A DNA stretch of 64,000 nucleotides, from contig CM063113.1 in NCBI GenBank assembly GCA_031841125.1, forward strand, positions 33,997,312 to 34,061,311. The letters are read 5' to 3'. Both the position numbers and the translations under genes were made by a program. This DNA comes from Acanthococcus lagerstroemiae (Eukaryota; Arthropoda; Insecta; Hemiptera; Eriococcidae). Within the stretch, counting starts at the first letter, position 1, and every line of letters begins with the position of its first letter. The notes beneath the pieces are model-generated. The model saw nothing but the letters and a program-made list of their open reading frames with translations, searched no databases and was not told the origin of the DNA. Positions 1 through 11,430 of the stretch are shown here, piece after piece.

Positions 1-2100
1 CTATCCCATGGAGGTGGTTTTCCCCCTGTTTCCATTGAGGACTCTGGGAGGACATTGGGGAATTTCGGAAAATTTGGGGGGTCCCGTGGGGTTTGGTTTT
101 CAGTTTATTAACATGACTTTTTGTCCCCCGTTTTTGTAAAAAGCTTTCCTCGTAAATTTAGAGGAATATGATTTGAGTTTACGGTTCCTTATTTTTGTGG
201 CCGTTTGGGGGGCACCCCCACCTGAAATTTTTTTTTTTCGCTGTGGGGGTCACTTTTTTCATCCCGGAGGTGGCCTTTTTCCTTTTTTTTTTTTTCCCTG
301 AGGGGTTTCCCGGGAAAATTCATTAAAGGTTGGGGAGGGGGGAAAAAAGGTTGGAGTTTGTACTCAGTTATTATAGTAAAACCCGGTTAGGTCAATTTAC
401 AAAAAAAGAAAAAACTTTAAAACCCGTTTAAAAATTGAGGGGGAATAAGAAAACCGGTGTAAAAGGTTCCCCATTTTTGTGGGGCCCCCGGGGGTCCCCA
501 AAAAAAAAAATTTTCTATCGCTGTGGGGAACCCCATTCTGGTAAAAAGGAAGTGCCTTTTTTTTTCCTTGAGGGCTTGGGAGGACTTAAATGTTCGAAAA
601 TTAGGTGGCTGGGGTTTTTTTTCGTTTTTTCATGATGGGGTTTTTTTCCCCCCGTTTGGGGGTAAGAAAAAGGGTTTTAAAACCCCCCTATTTTTGGGTT
701 TTAAAAAATTTGAGTGTATCGGTCTCCGTATTTTTTTGGCCTTTGGGGGGTCACACAACCCCAAATTTTTTTTTTTCGCTTGGGGGGGCCCCCTATTTAA
801 AAAATGGAAGTGATTAAAATTTTCCTCCAAAAGGCTTTTTGGGAGGACATTGCAAAAAGGTTGGAGAGGAGAAAGGTCCTTGGTTTGTACTTTAAAATTT
901 TTTTCAGGAAACCCCCCGGTTAAAACTTGATTTGCAAAAGAAAAACTTTATTTTTTTAAGGTTTTAAAAAATGGGGGGGAAAATTGGGGTCTGTATTTTG
1001 GCCTTTGGGGGTCACACCCCCCGGATTTTTTCCATCGGGGTTTGGGGTCCTTTTTTTCACATGGAGGTTTGGTTTTCATTTTTTTAAGGCTTTGGGGGAA
1101 GGATTTTTAAAGTCCCGGGGGGTGGGGAAGCCCCTGAGTTTGCACTCAATCTTTTTCAGTAAAATTTTTAAAACCAAATTTTTCAATAAAAAGCTCTTTA
1201 AAACCCGAAAATTAAGGGGCATTTTAAAATTTTTTGTATTGGGTCTTGAAATTTTGGGGGGCCTTTGGGAGGTTAAAACCCCCCGAATTTTTTTTTTTTT
1301 GCTGTGGGGTCCAACGGTGTGGAAAACCCCCCCCAAAAAAACTTTAATTCCAAAATGAAATTTTTTTTAAGTAACTTGGGGGGGTTTCGGTTTATGTTTC
1401 AAAGGAATCATCCAGAAACCCCAAAATTGGACAGTTGTTGTAGTTGTAGTTTTGGTTAAAAATTGGGCGCCGGAAAAATAAAAATTTTTTGGAATTGGGG
1501 AAATGAAAGGGATGCGTACTCACGAAAAAATAAAAATTTATGTAAAAACCAAAAGGGGGCCCCAACCCGGAAAAATCAAAATTTATTCTATTTAGGTATA
1601 ATTACCATAAAATTTTCCTTGTTAAAAATTTTTAAAATTTTCGAATTTAGGGAGGGGTTTTTAGGTATTAGGTGGGGGGGGGGGGGGGGGGGGGGTTGGG
1701 GGGGGGGGGGGGGTTTTTTTTTTAAAATTTTGGGGGGGGTTTTTTTTGGGAAGGGTTTTTAAATTTTTGGGGGTTAATTGGAAAAATTAAAGGGGGCTTT
1801 TTTTTTATGGGAGGAGGGTTAAACCGGAGGAAAAAGTTTTTAAGTATTTTTTTGGGTTTTAAAAAATTTTAAAAGGCCCCCCAAAAAAATTTTTCAAAAA
1901 AAAAAATAATTAAAAATTGGGGGGAATTTTTTAAAAAATTTTTTGGGGGTTTTTCAAAAAATTTTTTTTAACCCCGAATTTGAAAAATTTAAAAAACCAG
2001 CCGGGACCCTAATCCCGGGTTTTTTAAAGGGTTTTTTGGGTAAATATGTAAATAAATATGGGTATTGGGTATATTGTTTCAAAAGAAAAATTAAATTGGA
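1..2100. repeat. Degenerate ~262-bp tandem repeat in homopolymer-distorted sequence
   Basis: The same series of landmarks recurs about every 257-274 bp. A 'TTGGGGGGTCAC..CCCC' block followed by poly-T and 'CGCTGTGGGG' occurs near 201, 475, 740, 1000 and 1261. A 'GAGG..TTGGGAGGACATT' block occurs near 30, 295, 568, 825 and 1082. That gives about five units over positions 1-1400. Homopolymer runs are expanded throughout, for example G runs at 1673-1720, and from 1400 to 2100 the sequence becomes almost pure short homopolymers. Inference: a satellite-like array at a poorly polished contig end. Open frames here are low-complexity artefacts and are not called. Confidence 0.65.
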
Positions 2101-3580
2101 TACACTGAGACAATTTTTGTCATAGTTTAAAATGATCCAGCCAAGTATCTCCTTAAGAGTCCAATCCTCTTTTAATAGGAGATGCACCCAGGGGATAATG
2201 CACCTATTCGTAATTTCTTGGTGATTGATGAATGTTATGCAGGCAAGAGAAACGCTATCTCACATGCAAAAGAACATATTTTTCTAAAAGCTTGTCTACT
2301 AATTCATTAACCATTAGGTCTTCACAATTTTTTTTGGAGTCGGACATCATTCTCAACATTACAAAAATAATTTTTTGTGAGGAAGAAATTGAAAAATAAG
2401 CAGAATTCGTGCAAAATACGCGGTAAATGCCAAAATATGTGAAATATGCATGATGAAGTGCTGCTTCATTGACTCAGAATTCTGTGATTCGTGAACATCT
2501 TTTGATACTTATACCTATACGCCATAGATAAAAATACGAGCATACATTCGCATAAAAATTGCAGCCCTGGTAATTATAATAGAATCTTCCAATTCTAAAT
2601 TCTTTGTTTCCTCTTTCAAGATATAATTTGCTGATTCTTAAATTTTGAAAATAAATGACCTAAATGACTGTTAAACACTTTAATACAACATACTACACCC
2701 CTCCCCCCCAAAAAACCACCAACGCAGATGAATGTCGGCCTACACTACTGATAAAATTACCCCCAAAAAATTTTCCAGCGACGCCACTGGTTAAAATTAA
2801 TGATAACGGCCCACGAACACACATCAAATACATTATCGGACTATACACATCCTTATACCAATATGAGTTAGCTGTAACGACAGGCCACGCTGTTAGTCGC
2901 TGCGGTTCCAAAAATGTATGAGTTTTTCGCGTATTTAGTTCGGTGTCTGGAATGTTGTCCTAAGCGGCAACGTTGCACATTGTGTATCAAAAATGGCCTC
3001 AGAACGTACATGATTTTCGGAAATACAGCTAAGACGGTTGACCCCACAACGCCGTCCAGTTCCGCATCCGCGGGTGTATTTCATACACACACGTGAGACC
3101 TCATAACGTACGGTTTTTCTCTATTCTTTATTTTTGAGTGTAAGTGAAATCAGTGTTAGCGGTTTTGTAGAAAAACACCGATATTCTGGTGAGTACAGTG
3201 TCGCCAACGTTCTAACAGCATTTTAAAGCGCTTTTTCAAGAGACCCCATAACGTACGGTTACACCGGAGGACCTCCCTTTGTACGGTTATTCCGTATATG
3301 TGGGTGTGTGTGAGTGTGTAATTACTAGGACGGTCCCCACAAATATTTTACACCAAACATAATTAAAAGTTGGGGTGAACTGCTTGACTAAATTTCGGGG
3401 ACTTATACACTCCATATATTTATGCGAACTCTGTTAATTCAAACGCAATCCACTGTGGAAGCCTAGCACTGGCACACCTCAATACACCGGTTACTTATGA
3501 GGACTTTCTGTGTGTGTGATTACGGGGACAGTACCCACCAATACTTTATATCAAACGGGCTTAACAATCAGTGCGTGTCC
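2101..3580. other. Gene-free interval with a local duplication
   Basis: No convincing gene. A roughly 65-bp segment at 3312-3375 (GTGTGTAATTAC then GACGGTCCCCAC) recurs at 3508-3572, a spacing of about 197 bp. 'CATAACGTACGGTT' occurs at about 3102 and 3246. At 2785-2800 the complement of CAGTGGCGTCGCTGG resembles a hAT-type terminus beside C-rich DNA at 2700, but I found no matching second end. Confidence 0.5.
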
Positions 3581-3648
3581 ATTTAGGGCGAGGTCATCAT
3601 CGACAGTTTGGTGTTAAAACCTCGATGACGACCTCGCCCTGAATAAAT
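3581..3648. repeat. Perfect-class hairpin / short inverted repeat
   Basis: AGGGCGAGGTCATCATCGA at 3585-3603 is complementary, with one mismatch, to TCGATGACGACCTCGCCCT at 3622-3640. The loop is about 18 bp, and the flanks ATTTA/AATAAAT extend the pairing imperfectly. It could be the end of a small inverted-repeat element or a snap-back structure. No ORF is associated. Confidence 0.7.
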
Positions 3649-4057
3649 GCTATACACACCTATTTTGAAGCACATTACAAAAAAAGAACTGTTTTTGAGG
3701 TCCTCGTAGGAAATTGCAAACCCATATGTGAGACCAGCGGTGTCCCAAAAAAGTTCTCGGACATAAAAACTGCCAAAAAAAACTCATGGAAAATGTTTAT
3801 CAAAAAGGTGAAAAAATCTATACTTTTGTAACCAAAGTTCGACAAAATTACAATAAAAAAATGGGAAATGAGTAATATTTAGCATGACTAAAAATTTGAG
3901 ATGCACGACTTGAGGGTGCTCTCCCGCCTACCCACGGCCCCAGAGGCCCACTAAAGGCCCCGATTAGAAACTTCAGGAGGTTCCGTAGCACGTCTGCGGG
4001 TTCCAAAATTGGTGCTCCCCAGTCCCCAATTTGGCTCGCTTACCAGACTTACATATC

Positions 4058-4745
4058 TCGGAGGTGCCGCAAACCTTCCGGGAATTCCAGTGATTTCCGG
4101 AATTTCTCAAATATTCCGGGGGTTTCGCACACGTTCCGGGAATTCCGGTAATTATAGCAATTCGTATCGTCCGGAGGTTCCACAAACGTTCCAAGAATTC
4201 CAGTAATTTCTGCACTTCTCACTGATACTCCGGAAGTTCCGCAAATATTCCGGGAGTTCCAGTACTTTCCGCAAATTCTCACTTATTCCGGAAATTCCGC
4301 CAACGTTCCGGGAATTACAGTACATTCCGCAATTTCTCACATATTCCGGAGGTTCCACAAACGTTCCGCGAATTCCGTTAATTTCCGCAATTTCTCACAT
4401 ACTCCGGAGGTTCCGCAAACGTTCCGTAAATTCCGGTAATTATTGCAGTTCGTATCTTCCATTAGTTCCACAAACGTTCCGGGAATTCCAGTAATTTCCG
4501 CAATTTCTCATATATTCCGGAGGTTCCGCAAATATTTCGGGAATTCCAGTACTTTCCGCAATTTCTCACATATTCTGGAGGTTCCGCAAAGGTCCGGCGA
4601 AATCCGGTAATTATTGACATTTGTATCTTTCGGAGATTCCGCAAATGTTCCGGAAATTCCGGTAATTTCTGCACTTCTCACTGATATTCCGGAGATTCCG
4701 CAAACGTACCGCAAATTCCGGTAATTATTGCAATTCTTATCTTCC
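4058..4745. repeat. 55/58-bp minisatellite, about 12 units, two alternating subtypes
   Basis: About twelve head-to-tail units share the core 'GGAGGTTCCGCAAACGTTCC' and 'GGGAATTCC'. Subtype A (58 bp) ends in CAATTTCTCACATATTC. Subtype B (55 bp) ends in GCAATTCGTATCTTC and has GGTAATTATTG in place of AGTAATTTCCG. The order read left to right is A B A A A A B A A B A B. Neither length is a multiple of three, so the several overlapping minus-strand open frames here (repeating R-N-L-R and L-E-F-P-E motifs) are by-products of the repeat, not a gene. Confidence 0.85.
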
Positions 4746-4771
4746 TAAGTGTACGGTGATAGGCACATACC

Positions 4772-5442
4772 CTAGTCCCTTTTCTTATGTATGGGTATCA
4801 ATATTGACTCGACCCAATCATCTGGCCAGTCTTTTGTGTGCCACACATGATTGCACATTTGCCATATGACGATCTCTGCTTCTTTCCCTAGGGCCTTTAT
4901 CATTTCCGCCTCTATACTGTCTCCGCCTGGTACCTTCCCGTTCTTAAAGCTTTTGATTGCGGCTCCAACTTCCTTTATGATAATCTCGGGTTCTGTCTCT
5001 ATTTCTCTCGAGATAGTGATCTTTGGAGCACGGTTGTCTGTGTTCTTCTCTTCCTCCCGGTATAGTTCCTCGCAGTAGTCCTTCCAGATGTTTAGGACAC
5101 TCGCTTTGTCCATACCACTGTGCCATCCGCATTCCTGAACTCACATCTCTGTGGTTTGAAGTTTCAGGAGAGTTGGCTTATTTTCTTATATAAGCCCTTT
5201 GTCTCTCCTCTATTTGCACTGTCCTGTATTCCTTGGCATGTTTGGTCCATAAATTTGGCGCGATCTTCTCGACATGCCCTCTGTACTCTTCGATTTAGTT
5301 CTCTATACTCGTCTGCATTGTCTCTATATTTGGCTTCCCTCTGCAGCTCAATCAGGTCCAGAGTGCGCTCGGTTATCCAGAGTTGATGCTTCTTCCTTAT
5401 TTTCAGTCTCTGTGCTACTACTTCTCCTGTGCACCGCAACAT
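4772..5442 (-). pseudogene. LINE reverse-transcriptase fragment, RTE/CFDP2-like
   Basis: Minus-strand frames encode the linker between endonuclease and reverse transcriptase (lysine/arginine-rich, with W-I-T-E-R-T-L-D-L near the start) and the first RT block. That block has the family signature K-N-G-K-V-P-G-G-D followed by D-W-V-E-S-I-L-I-P-I-H-K-K. Frameshifts at about 5160 and 5115 separate the pieces. The copy ends at about 4772, before the catalytic palm, directly against the minisatellite. The signatures are those of endonuclease/RT non-LTR elements of the RTE type; the exact clade is not certain. Dead copy. Confidence 0.85.
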
Positions 5443-6290
5443 AAATATGATATGGCTAATAAGTTAATAAGACATCGTAAAGACCTCGGAGATACAATTT
5501 AATTCTGACATAAGAGTACGTCTTGATGTCATAAGTTAGAGTTTTTGGAGGAAGATCAGTCGAGTTCACGGTAGCTTTTTTACCCTCGGCGCATGTTTAC
5601 GTTTTATGTCATCTCACTCTTGTATCAGAATATGTCCTTCAAAGTAGCTAGTCTGCTCCTGTAATGTTTCGGATTTTCGGGCAGGCAACTCGCCTGGCCT
5701 TTTTTTCTCCAAAGACGATGGCGGAAGGGGCAGGTTTTTAGTAGACGGAGAAAATTTTTCGCTCTCAAGCGTATATAACATAAAAATACTCCACCATCTA
5801 TGTACCATATTTCAAATATCTGAGTGAGGAAGGACTTTCAGTAGATTTGGGATCAATGCCGATTATTAGATTTGGAGCTTCCCCCTCTCTCACTAATGAT
5901 TTCCTGCCGGCACTGTTGATGTACGATTTCTCAAGTTAAATTAACGAAACAGTCACCATCAGTAACCAAAGATGAGCTTACGTGTTATTTCGAGTCAATC
6001 TAATTCCAACCCAAACTATATTATGAGACCACTCTCCAAACCGAAAAGAGTTTTCGTGGTAAATTCGTTTACGGCGCGATGTGGCATCATAATCATCAGC
6101 GTGCATGGCTCGGTGCAAAAAGGCGAAAACTTTTTCAGCTCTTCTATAGCTGACTGACGCAATTACTCAGCGCCGAAATAGGAAAAAGACTTCGTTCACT
6201 CGCTGCCAGGCAACTCTTCGCGTCGGAGAATAAAGAACACCTTTTATAATTTCGACTTATTATCGCCCCGACGTCGGATAGTTTTCAACG
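5443..6290. other. Gene-free interval
   Basis: No supported gene, and short open frames only. Nothing repeated elsewhere in the window was recognised here. Confidence 0.4.
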
Positions 6291-6292
6291 CG

Positions 6293-6445
6293 ATGGCGAC
6301 GGCGGTGGCGGCGGCGTCGGTCTCGGAAAGTACTTCTTTATTTTCTCATTATGAAGCGCCCTCGCGCGCGCCAACCGCAGAAAAGGTTACCCCTTGTTAC
6401 GATTATGAAGCTCGTTACGAACCCCAAACACGAAAAAAATATTAA
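6293..6445 (+). CDS. Possible small GC-rich ORF or first exon, unrecognised
   Basis: An ATG at 6293 opens a 50-codon frame starting with an alanine-rich stretch encoded by GCG repeats and ending at TAA 6443-6445, just after a run of seven A (6433-6439). The next frame stays open from there to 6566 with similar composition, so a one-base error in the A run would join them. The whole stretch 6240-6560 is richer in CpG than its surroundings, as 5' exons and promoters of insect genes can be. I recognise no domain. It may equally be chance in a GGC microsatellite. Confidence 0.2.
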   Translation: MATAVAAASVSESTSLFSHYEAPSRAPTAEKVTPCYDYEARYEPQTRKKY

Positions 6446-6809
6446 GCATTCTTCTGCTTTTGTCATTCGGAACTCTTACAAGAAATTTCGCGATTCGCGT
6501 TTGCCGACGATGAAATGTGTTCGAGATTCAACGCCGCCGCCGAAACCCTACACAGACGTTGTGTAAAGGTAAAGAACTCGAAATTCTGATGTTTTCGGTG
6601 ATTTTCCACCCCAGTTATCGAAAACTTATTTGAAAACGAACGATCTCGGGGGGGGGGGGCAACTCACCTACAGGCGATATATTTCCACGCATACGCTGGA
6701 GATGCATCGATAACAGTACCGTGTCTTTTATTTCCAACGATATATGTGTAGGTAGCCATTCACACCTTCGAAGTCAAAAATCATATCCCTTTATTAGATC
6801 ACTTGAACC

Positions 6810-7940
6810 CTCCTCCCTGTGCTACAGATAAACCTGATCCATTGCAGGATGGCGCAGGATTTGATGTTCGAGTATGTTGCACGGAGAGGGGTAGACGTCA
6901 TGATAGTGAGCGAGCCCTATCAGAGATGTTGTGGGACGGTATACAGACATACAGACCATACTGGCTTTGTGGCCATTGGTGTGAGTTCCGACTGTTCACT
7001 GGCTCCGAGCATGATAAAGAGAGGCGACGGTTATGTCGCAGCGGAAATTGAGGGAGTAAGAATGTACAGCTGTGTTACTTCCCCAATAGAACGCAGGCAG
7101 AGTTTCAAGCCTACCTTGGTTGGAAAGGAGCACTTTCAGGGGAAGCAAAATGATACTGGCCGACGACTTCAACGCCAAGTCGGAAGAGTGGTACGCCGGC
7201 CACACAAACGTTGAAGGAGCGCTGCTGGGCGAGTTTGCGAAATGCAATCGCCTGATGCCCTATAACAGCAGCGCCACCCATATCCGCTTCCATCAAGGGG
7301 GGTCGAACATCGATGTGACGTTTGCCTCAGAAAATCTAACCAGACAGATACATGGCTGGGCGGTATTGGAAGTGGAGTAGGGAAGCGACCATAATTACAT
7401 CACTTTTGCTGTGGCAAGAGAGATAATGGTCGCTACTCTAAGAAAGCTGGGAAGATGAGTGACTATAGCAAGCTGGACAAAGACAAGCTAGAGGCAGCTC
7501 TGCTAGTCAGTGGATGGAGCAGAGAAGAGGCGGAAGACAGCGAGAATGTGGAAGAGGCGGCGGAGAAGCTACACCCTGCGATGCCGCAATGCCCCACCGT
7601 GGTCCACCAAGGTAGAAAAGAGAGATGTATTGGAAGACCACGGAGATTGCCTATCTGAAGGCCGAGGCCAACCGGTTGCGCAGAAAATATCAGCGCACAC
7701 GTGGCCGAGAGGAGGCGAACTGGTGGCCGAGGAATACTAGCGCGCTCGGAGAAGCCTACAAGCTACGATCAGACACAGTAAGATGATATGCTGAGGAGAG
7801 CTGTGCAGCCATGTGGAGGAGGACCCCTTTGAAAAACCTTATCGGATAGTGATGAAAAAGGTTAGTGGTTCTCCCATAACCGAGCGTATGGAGTCGGGCA
7901 CTGTGGAACGGATCGTGGACCGCCCAGCGCTAGTAGACAG
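6810..7940 (+). pseudogene. R1/I-type LINE endonuclease fragment
   Basis: Successive plus-strand frames encode an apurinic-type endonuclease of R1/I-like non-LTR retrotransposons. At 6819 comes an N-terminal block with L-I-H-C-R-M-A-Q-D and the metal-site neighbourhood V-S-E-P-Y. At about 7140-7380 come I-L-A-D-D-F-N-A-K-S-E-E-W and G-G-S-N-I-D-V-T-F-A-S. At 7455-7740 the start of the endonuclease-RT linker follows. Frameshifts near 7090 and 7590 and stops break the frame, and no RT follows before the next element at 8021. It resembles the RT remnant at 15430 in type, and the two could be halves of one family. Dead copy. Confidence 0.8.
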
Positions 7941-8105
7941 CCCAGCACTTGTGGGCCAACTTCGTCTATCTTAATAGAAGGAAAAAGTGGTGTCAAATTT
8001 TTGGCGACTCATCATTGGAATTTATTTATTTATTTATTTACAGCTTTGTGTTGTATGTAATCAACAACACATCCATCTACGGGCATAAGCCTTCCCTACT
8101 CTGGA

Positions 8106-10560
8106 TCATCTCTGCCGGTCCTGGGCCGTCCTTCCCCATGCTATTCCCGCGTATCCTATTATTTCGTCTCTCCACCTGCCAGGAGGTCTTTCTTTCTTCC
8201 TTGTGACGTTATAGGGTGTCCAGTCTGTTGTCCCTTTACACCATTTATCTTTTACTTCTCTTGCCAAATGACCCGTATATTTGAATTTTGATTTTTTAAT
8301 TTGTCCAATCAAACTTCTAGCATTAGTGATTTTATAAATTTTCTGGAGGTTTGTTTTATCTTTTAATTTTACTTTCAAAATACTTCGGAGCATACTGTTT
8401 TGTGTTACTTGGATTTTGTTTATTTGTTTCTTATTTAGTGTCCATGTTTGAGAACCATATGCTAAACTTGGGAAGACACATTTTCCCAAAACTTGAATTT
8501 TTGTTTTTAGGGATATTTTACCTTTTAAAATTTTAGTGTTTAATGCAACGGTTTCCCCTTTCACTTTTAGCTCATTAGCCATCTGTTCCAATTCCCTCAT
8601 ATTTTCTCTTATAAGTACAATGTCATCTGCGAATCGAAGATTGTTCAAGTATTTACTATTCACCCTAACTCCCTTCCCAATAAGTTTTTCGAAATATTTC
8701 TTCTAATACTGCGTTAAATAGGTTGTGTGATAAAGGGTCGCCCTGTCTTACACCTTTTTATATTTCGAACTTGTCTCCTACTTGATCTAAATTGATATAG
8801 TTCTCTGCTCCCTCATATATACTTTGCAAAACTTTTATTATTTATACTGGCGTACCCTGGTTATCGAGAGCTTCCCACAACTTGTTGTGATATATTGAAT
8901 CAAACGCTTCATGAATAATTTTCCTATACTTGGAGTGAAGCTAATTAGGCGATAATTATTTATCTCACTTTCATCCCCTTTTTTATACAGAAGTATAATT
9001 TTTGAACGCTTCCACTGTCTGGGTACTTTCCCTTGTTCAATTATTAAATTAAATAATTTTGTCAGAGGCATTATTAGAGATTCCATGCATATTTTTAAAG
9101 CTTTATTTTCAATTTTATCCCATAAAGACTTCAATGCTTTTTGTGTTTCCCCTTCCAATATTTTAGGCATTGTCATCTCTTTTGCTACCGAATGTCTTAA
9201 ATCTTTTTTATTCCTTTCTTCTATTCCTCTTTCATCTTCATACAATTTTTTATAGAATTTGGTGGCTGCCTTTACAATTTCTACTCTGTCATTCGTCGTT
9301 TCGTTATTGCCCTTCTTGATTTTAATCCTCAACTTGATTCCTTTATTTAACGCTTTTCTGACGGAAGTTTTTTCTATAATTTCTGCAGCTATATTGTTCT
9401 CAAACTCTTTTATATCCGCTCTGGTTTTCTTTTTAATGATTTTGTTCAACTCTGTACGTTATATTATACCTTTTTTTGCTTTTGCCTTTTTTCCCCTTGG
9501 TTCTGTCCTTTTGTCTATCATATTCCTCGTTTCTTGACTGAGCTTGTCATCTGTTAATACTGATTGTCTTTTGACACCCACTTTCTGTGCCATTTCTTTG
9601 ATTGCGCTTTCAATTTTGTCGTATTGTTCTTGTACATTTTCATTCTCCCACTTTTCTTCTTTTTTTTTTTAAACAATTGCTTTAAAACGTGGGTAGTCTC
9701 TTCCTTTTTATGCATAGGAACAAAAAGGTGTTCTTCTTTTATTTTGCAGAATAATTCATATATTTGGCTCTCTTATTTATTCTGACTGTTGCTCTTGATA
9801 TTCTATGGTCTGAAGGAAATTGGAACATTGCTAGCGTTTCTATATTTTTTACTATCCGCATGTCATTTCATACCAGGTGGTCAATTTCGTTTTTAATTAC
9901 TCCATCAGGTGATCCCCAAGTTCATTTTCTTTTTTCTTTCTTTCGGAAAAATGTCCCCGCAATTTTGAGATTGGTTTTTGTAATTAGTTCCAGAAGTTCG
10001 TACCCGGACTCGTTCGTTTTACCTATTGCAAATTTCCCCACATTACGATTATTTATCATATCTTTTCCTACTTTAGCATTCCAATCCCCTGTCATAATTG
10101 TGTAGTACTCCCTTCTCTTCGTTATTAACTTTTTCAACTTGTGCGTAAAATTCCTTTATTTCTTGCTCCGATGCGAAGCTAGTTGGTGCATATACTTGTA
10201 TTAAAGCGATATTCAATTTGTCCGTCAGTTTTATTTTCAGTATGGCAATTCTTTCAGAGATTCCCTTTATTTCTTTGATTTTTTGAGTCCATCTTTGGTT
10301 TATGTAGAATCCCACACCCCTGTAGCCTTTTAACCCTCCAAAATAATATAACCAATTCTCATTCCTTCTTTTTAAGAGTTCTCCCTCCCTTCTTATTTCA
10401 CTCAGTCCTGTAACGTCCCATTAAATTTTTGATAACGAGTTTTCAAATTCATATAATCTCTCTTCACTGGCTAGGCCTTGACTATTATAATATAAGATTT
10501 TTATTTCTTGCTCAGTTTTTATTTTATTTGTCTTACAACTTTTCGTTTGTTTATTATGTA
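8106..10560 (-). pseudogene. LINE ORF2: endonuclease plus reverse transcriptase, frameshifted
   Basis: Endonuclease frames: 10315-10073 carries the middle of the domain (G-V-G-F-Y-I and V-Y-A-P-T), and 10137-9922 carries T-G-D-W-N-A-K-V-G, the catalytic D/N motif. N-E-I-D-H and S-D-H-R remain downstream to about 9820. RT frames: 9449-8838 contains the finger region with P-R-Q-W-K-R-S-K-I-I-L-L-Y-K-K-G-D, and 8663-8106 contains the palm motif F-A-D-D at about 8633-8622, a thumb with A-Y-G-S-Q-T-W, and the C-terminal G-R-W-R-D-E-I segment. The fingers-palm junction near 8700-8840 is disrupted. Its job was target-primed reverse transcription of its own RNA; this copy cannot encode a complete enzyme. 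Confidence 0.85.
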
Positions 10561-10663
10561 AGGGTTTATTGCAGTCGACTCTCCCCTCGGTGACTGCTTT
10601 AATCCGTTTTGGGGAGGCTGTACCCGAGTTTTGTGTATCGTTGATTACATACTTACATATTTG

Positions 10664-11422
10664 TTATTTGTTTCTATTTTTATTATTAGACGAATTCGAA
10701 ATTTGCACATATTGGTCTAAGGTTCGTTGTTTGCTCTGACTTCTTGTTCTTGTTGTACTCAGCGCTTGTTCTTTGATTTCTTCTATGGTCTGGAGATTTT
10801 TCACGTGTATAGCAGGACCATCATTTGTCTTCCTAATGAACAGTTTTCCATCTCTGCACCATTCGAAAGCTATTAACCCTTCCTTTTTTGCTCCTATTGC
10901 AGCTGCTAGTATCTTTCTTGTATAGGCTGTCAAATGTTCATTGATGAAAATTCCATCCACTTTCATTATTTTCGACTGCTTGACCAACTGACGCTGCTGT
11001 GCTCTATTATTCAATTTTACTATTATAGGGGGTGCACCTCCGTTTTAGGATGAAGTAGGAAAGCGGTGCAATGCATTTATAACATAAGGTTACAGTGGTA
11101 CCCCTAGTACAGAAGCTGTTTTAGAAACCTCCGCGATCAGTTGTTCTTCTGTTTCTCCCTGCTTTTGTTGTAGTCCATTTATAACGACATTGTTTTTAAA
11201 ACTGTACTGCTTTTGCTCTTCTAACTGCTCCCACAAAAGTTCATTTTGCGCTTTTAACTGGCTAATTTCTTTTTTCATTTCAGCTTCTCCCTGTACTAGT
11301 TTCTGAATTTGACCACCAAGTTTACTTACGTTGTCTTTCGTTTCTTGCACCATTTTCCTTACAGGGTCCAACTCCTTACCCAACATCTTCTGAAACTCAG
11401 CCAACAATCGCTTTTCATCCAT
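10664..11422 (-). pseudogene. LINE ORF1: coiled-coil RNA-binding protein, frameshifted
   Basis: The first frame (11422-11090) begins with ATG and is a charged coiled coil rich in K, E and Q for about 80 residues. It runs into N-N-V-V-I-N-G-L, the typical start of the RRM-like domain of LINE ORF1 proteins. After a frameshift at about 11050 the second frame (11014-10664) carries the C-terminal domain with F-I-N-E-H-L-T and A-I-H-V-K. This matches the ORF1 family that packages LINE RNA as a trimer. It lies just upstream of the endonuclease on the same strand, as expected. Confidence 0.75.
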
Positions 11423-11430
11423 TTGGAATC

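Larger units (their letters stand above)
8021..11430 (-). mobile_element. Near full-length non-LTR retrotransposon with TAAA tail
   Basis: Read on the minus strand, this contains ORF1 (11422-10664), an endonuclease (about 10530-9820), RT (about 9449-8600) and a C-terminal region ending near 8106. The 3' end is a (TAAA)n tail, seen on the plus strand as TTTA repeats at 8021-8040. The copy is about 3.4 kb and broken by several frameshifts, so it is not expected to move. ORF1 with a coiled coil, followed by an AP endonuclease and RT, is the usual layout of L1/jockey-grade LINEs; I cannot assign the clade. Confidence 0.85.

Noticed and set aside
435..1762. Several open frames of 60-124 codons on both strands
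   Set aside because: Poly-F/K/G composition from homopolymer runs and overlap on both strands; no real protein.
2690..2800. hAT-type MITE
   Set aside because: Only one CAGTGGCG-like end found, and the proposed 8-bp flank (GTTAAAAT against GTTAAACA) matches poorly.
3973..4714. Six overlapping open frames with repeated peptide patterns
   Set aside because: Produced by the 55/58-bp minisatellite, whose unit length cycles the frame.
4058..4745. CRISPR-like array
   Set aside because: Units are contiguous without unique spacers, and the genome is eukaryotic.
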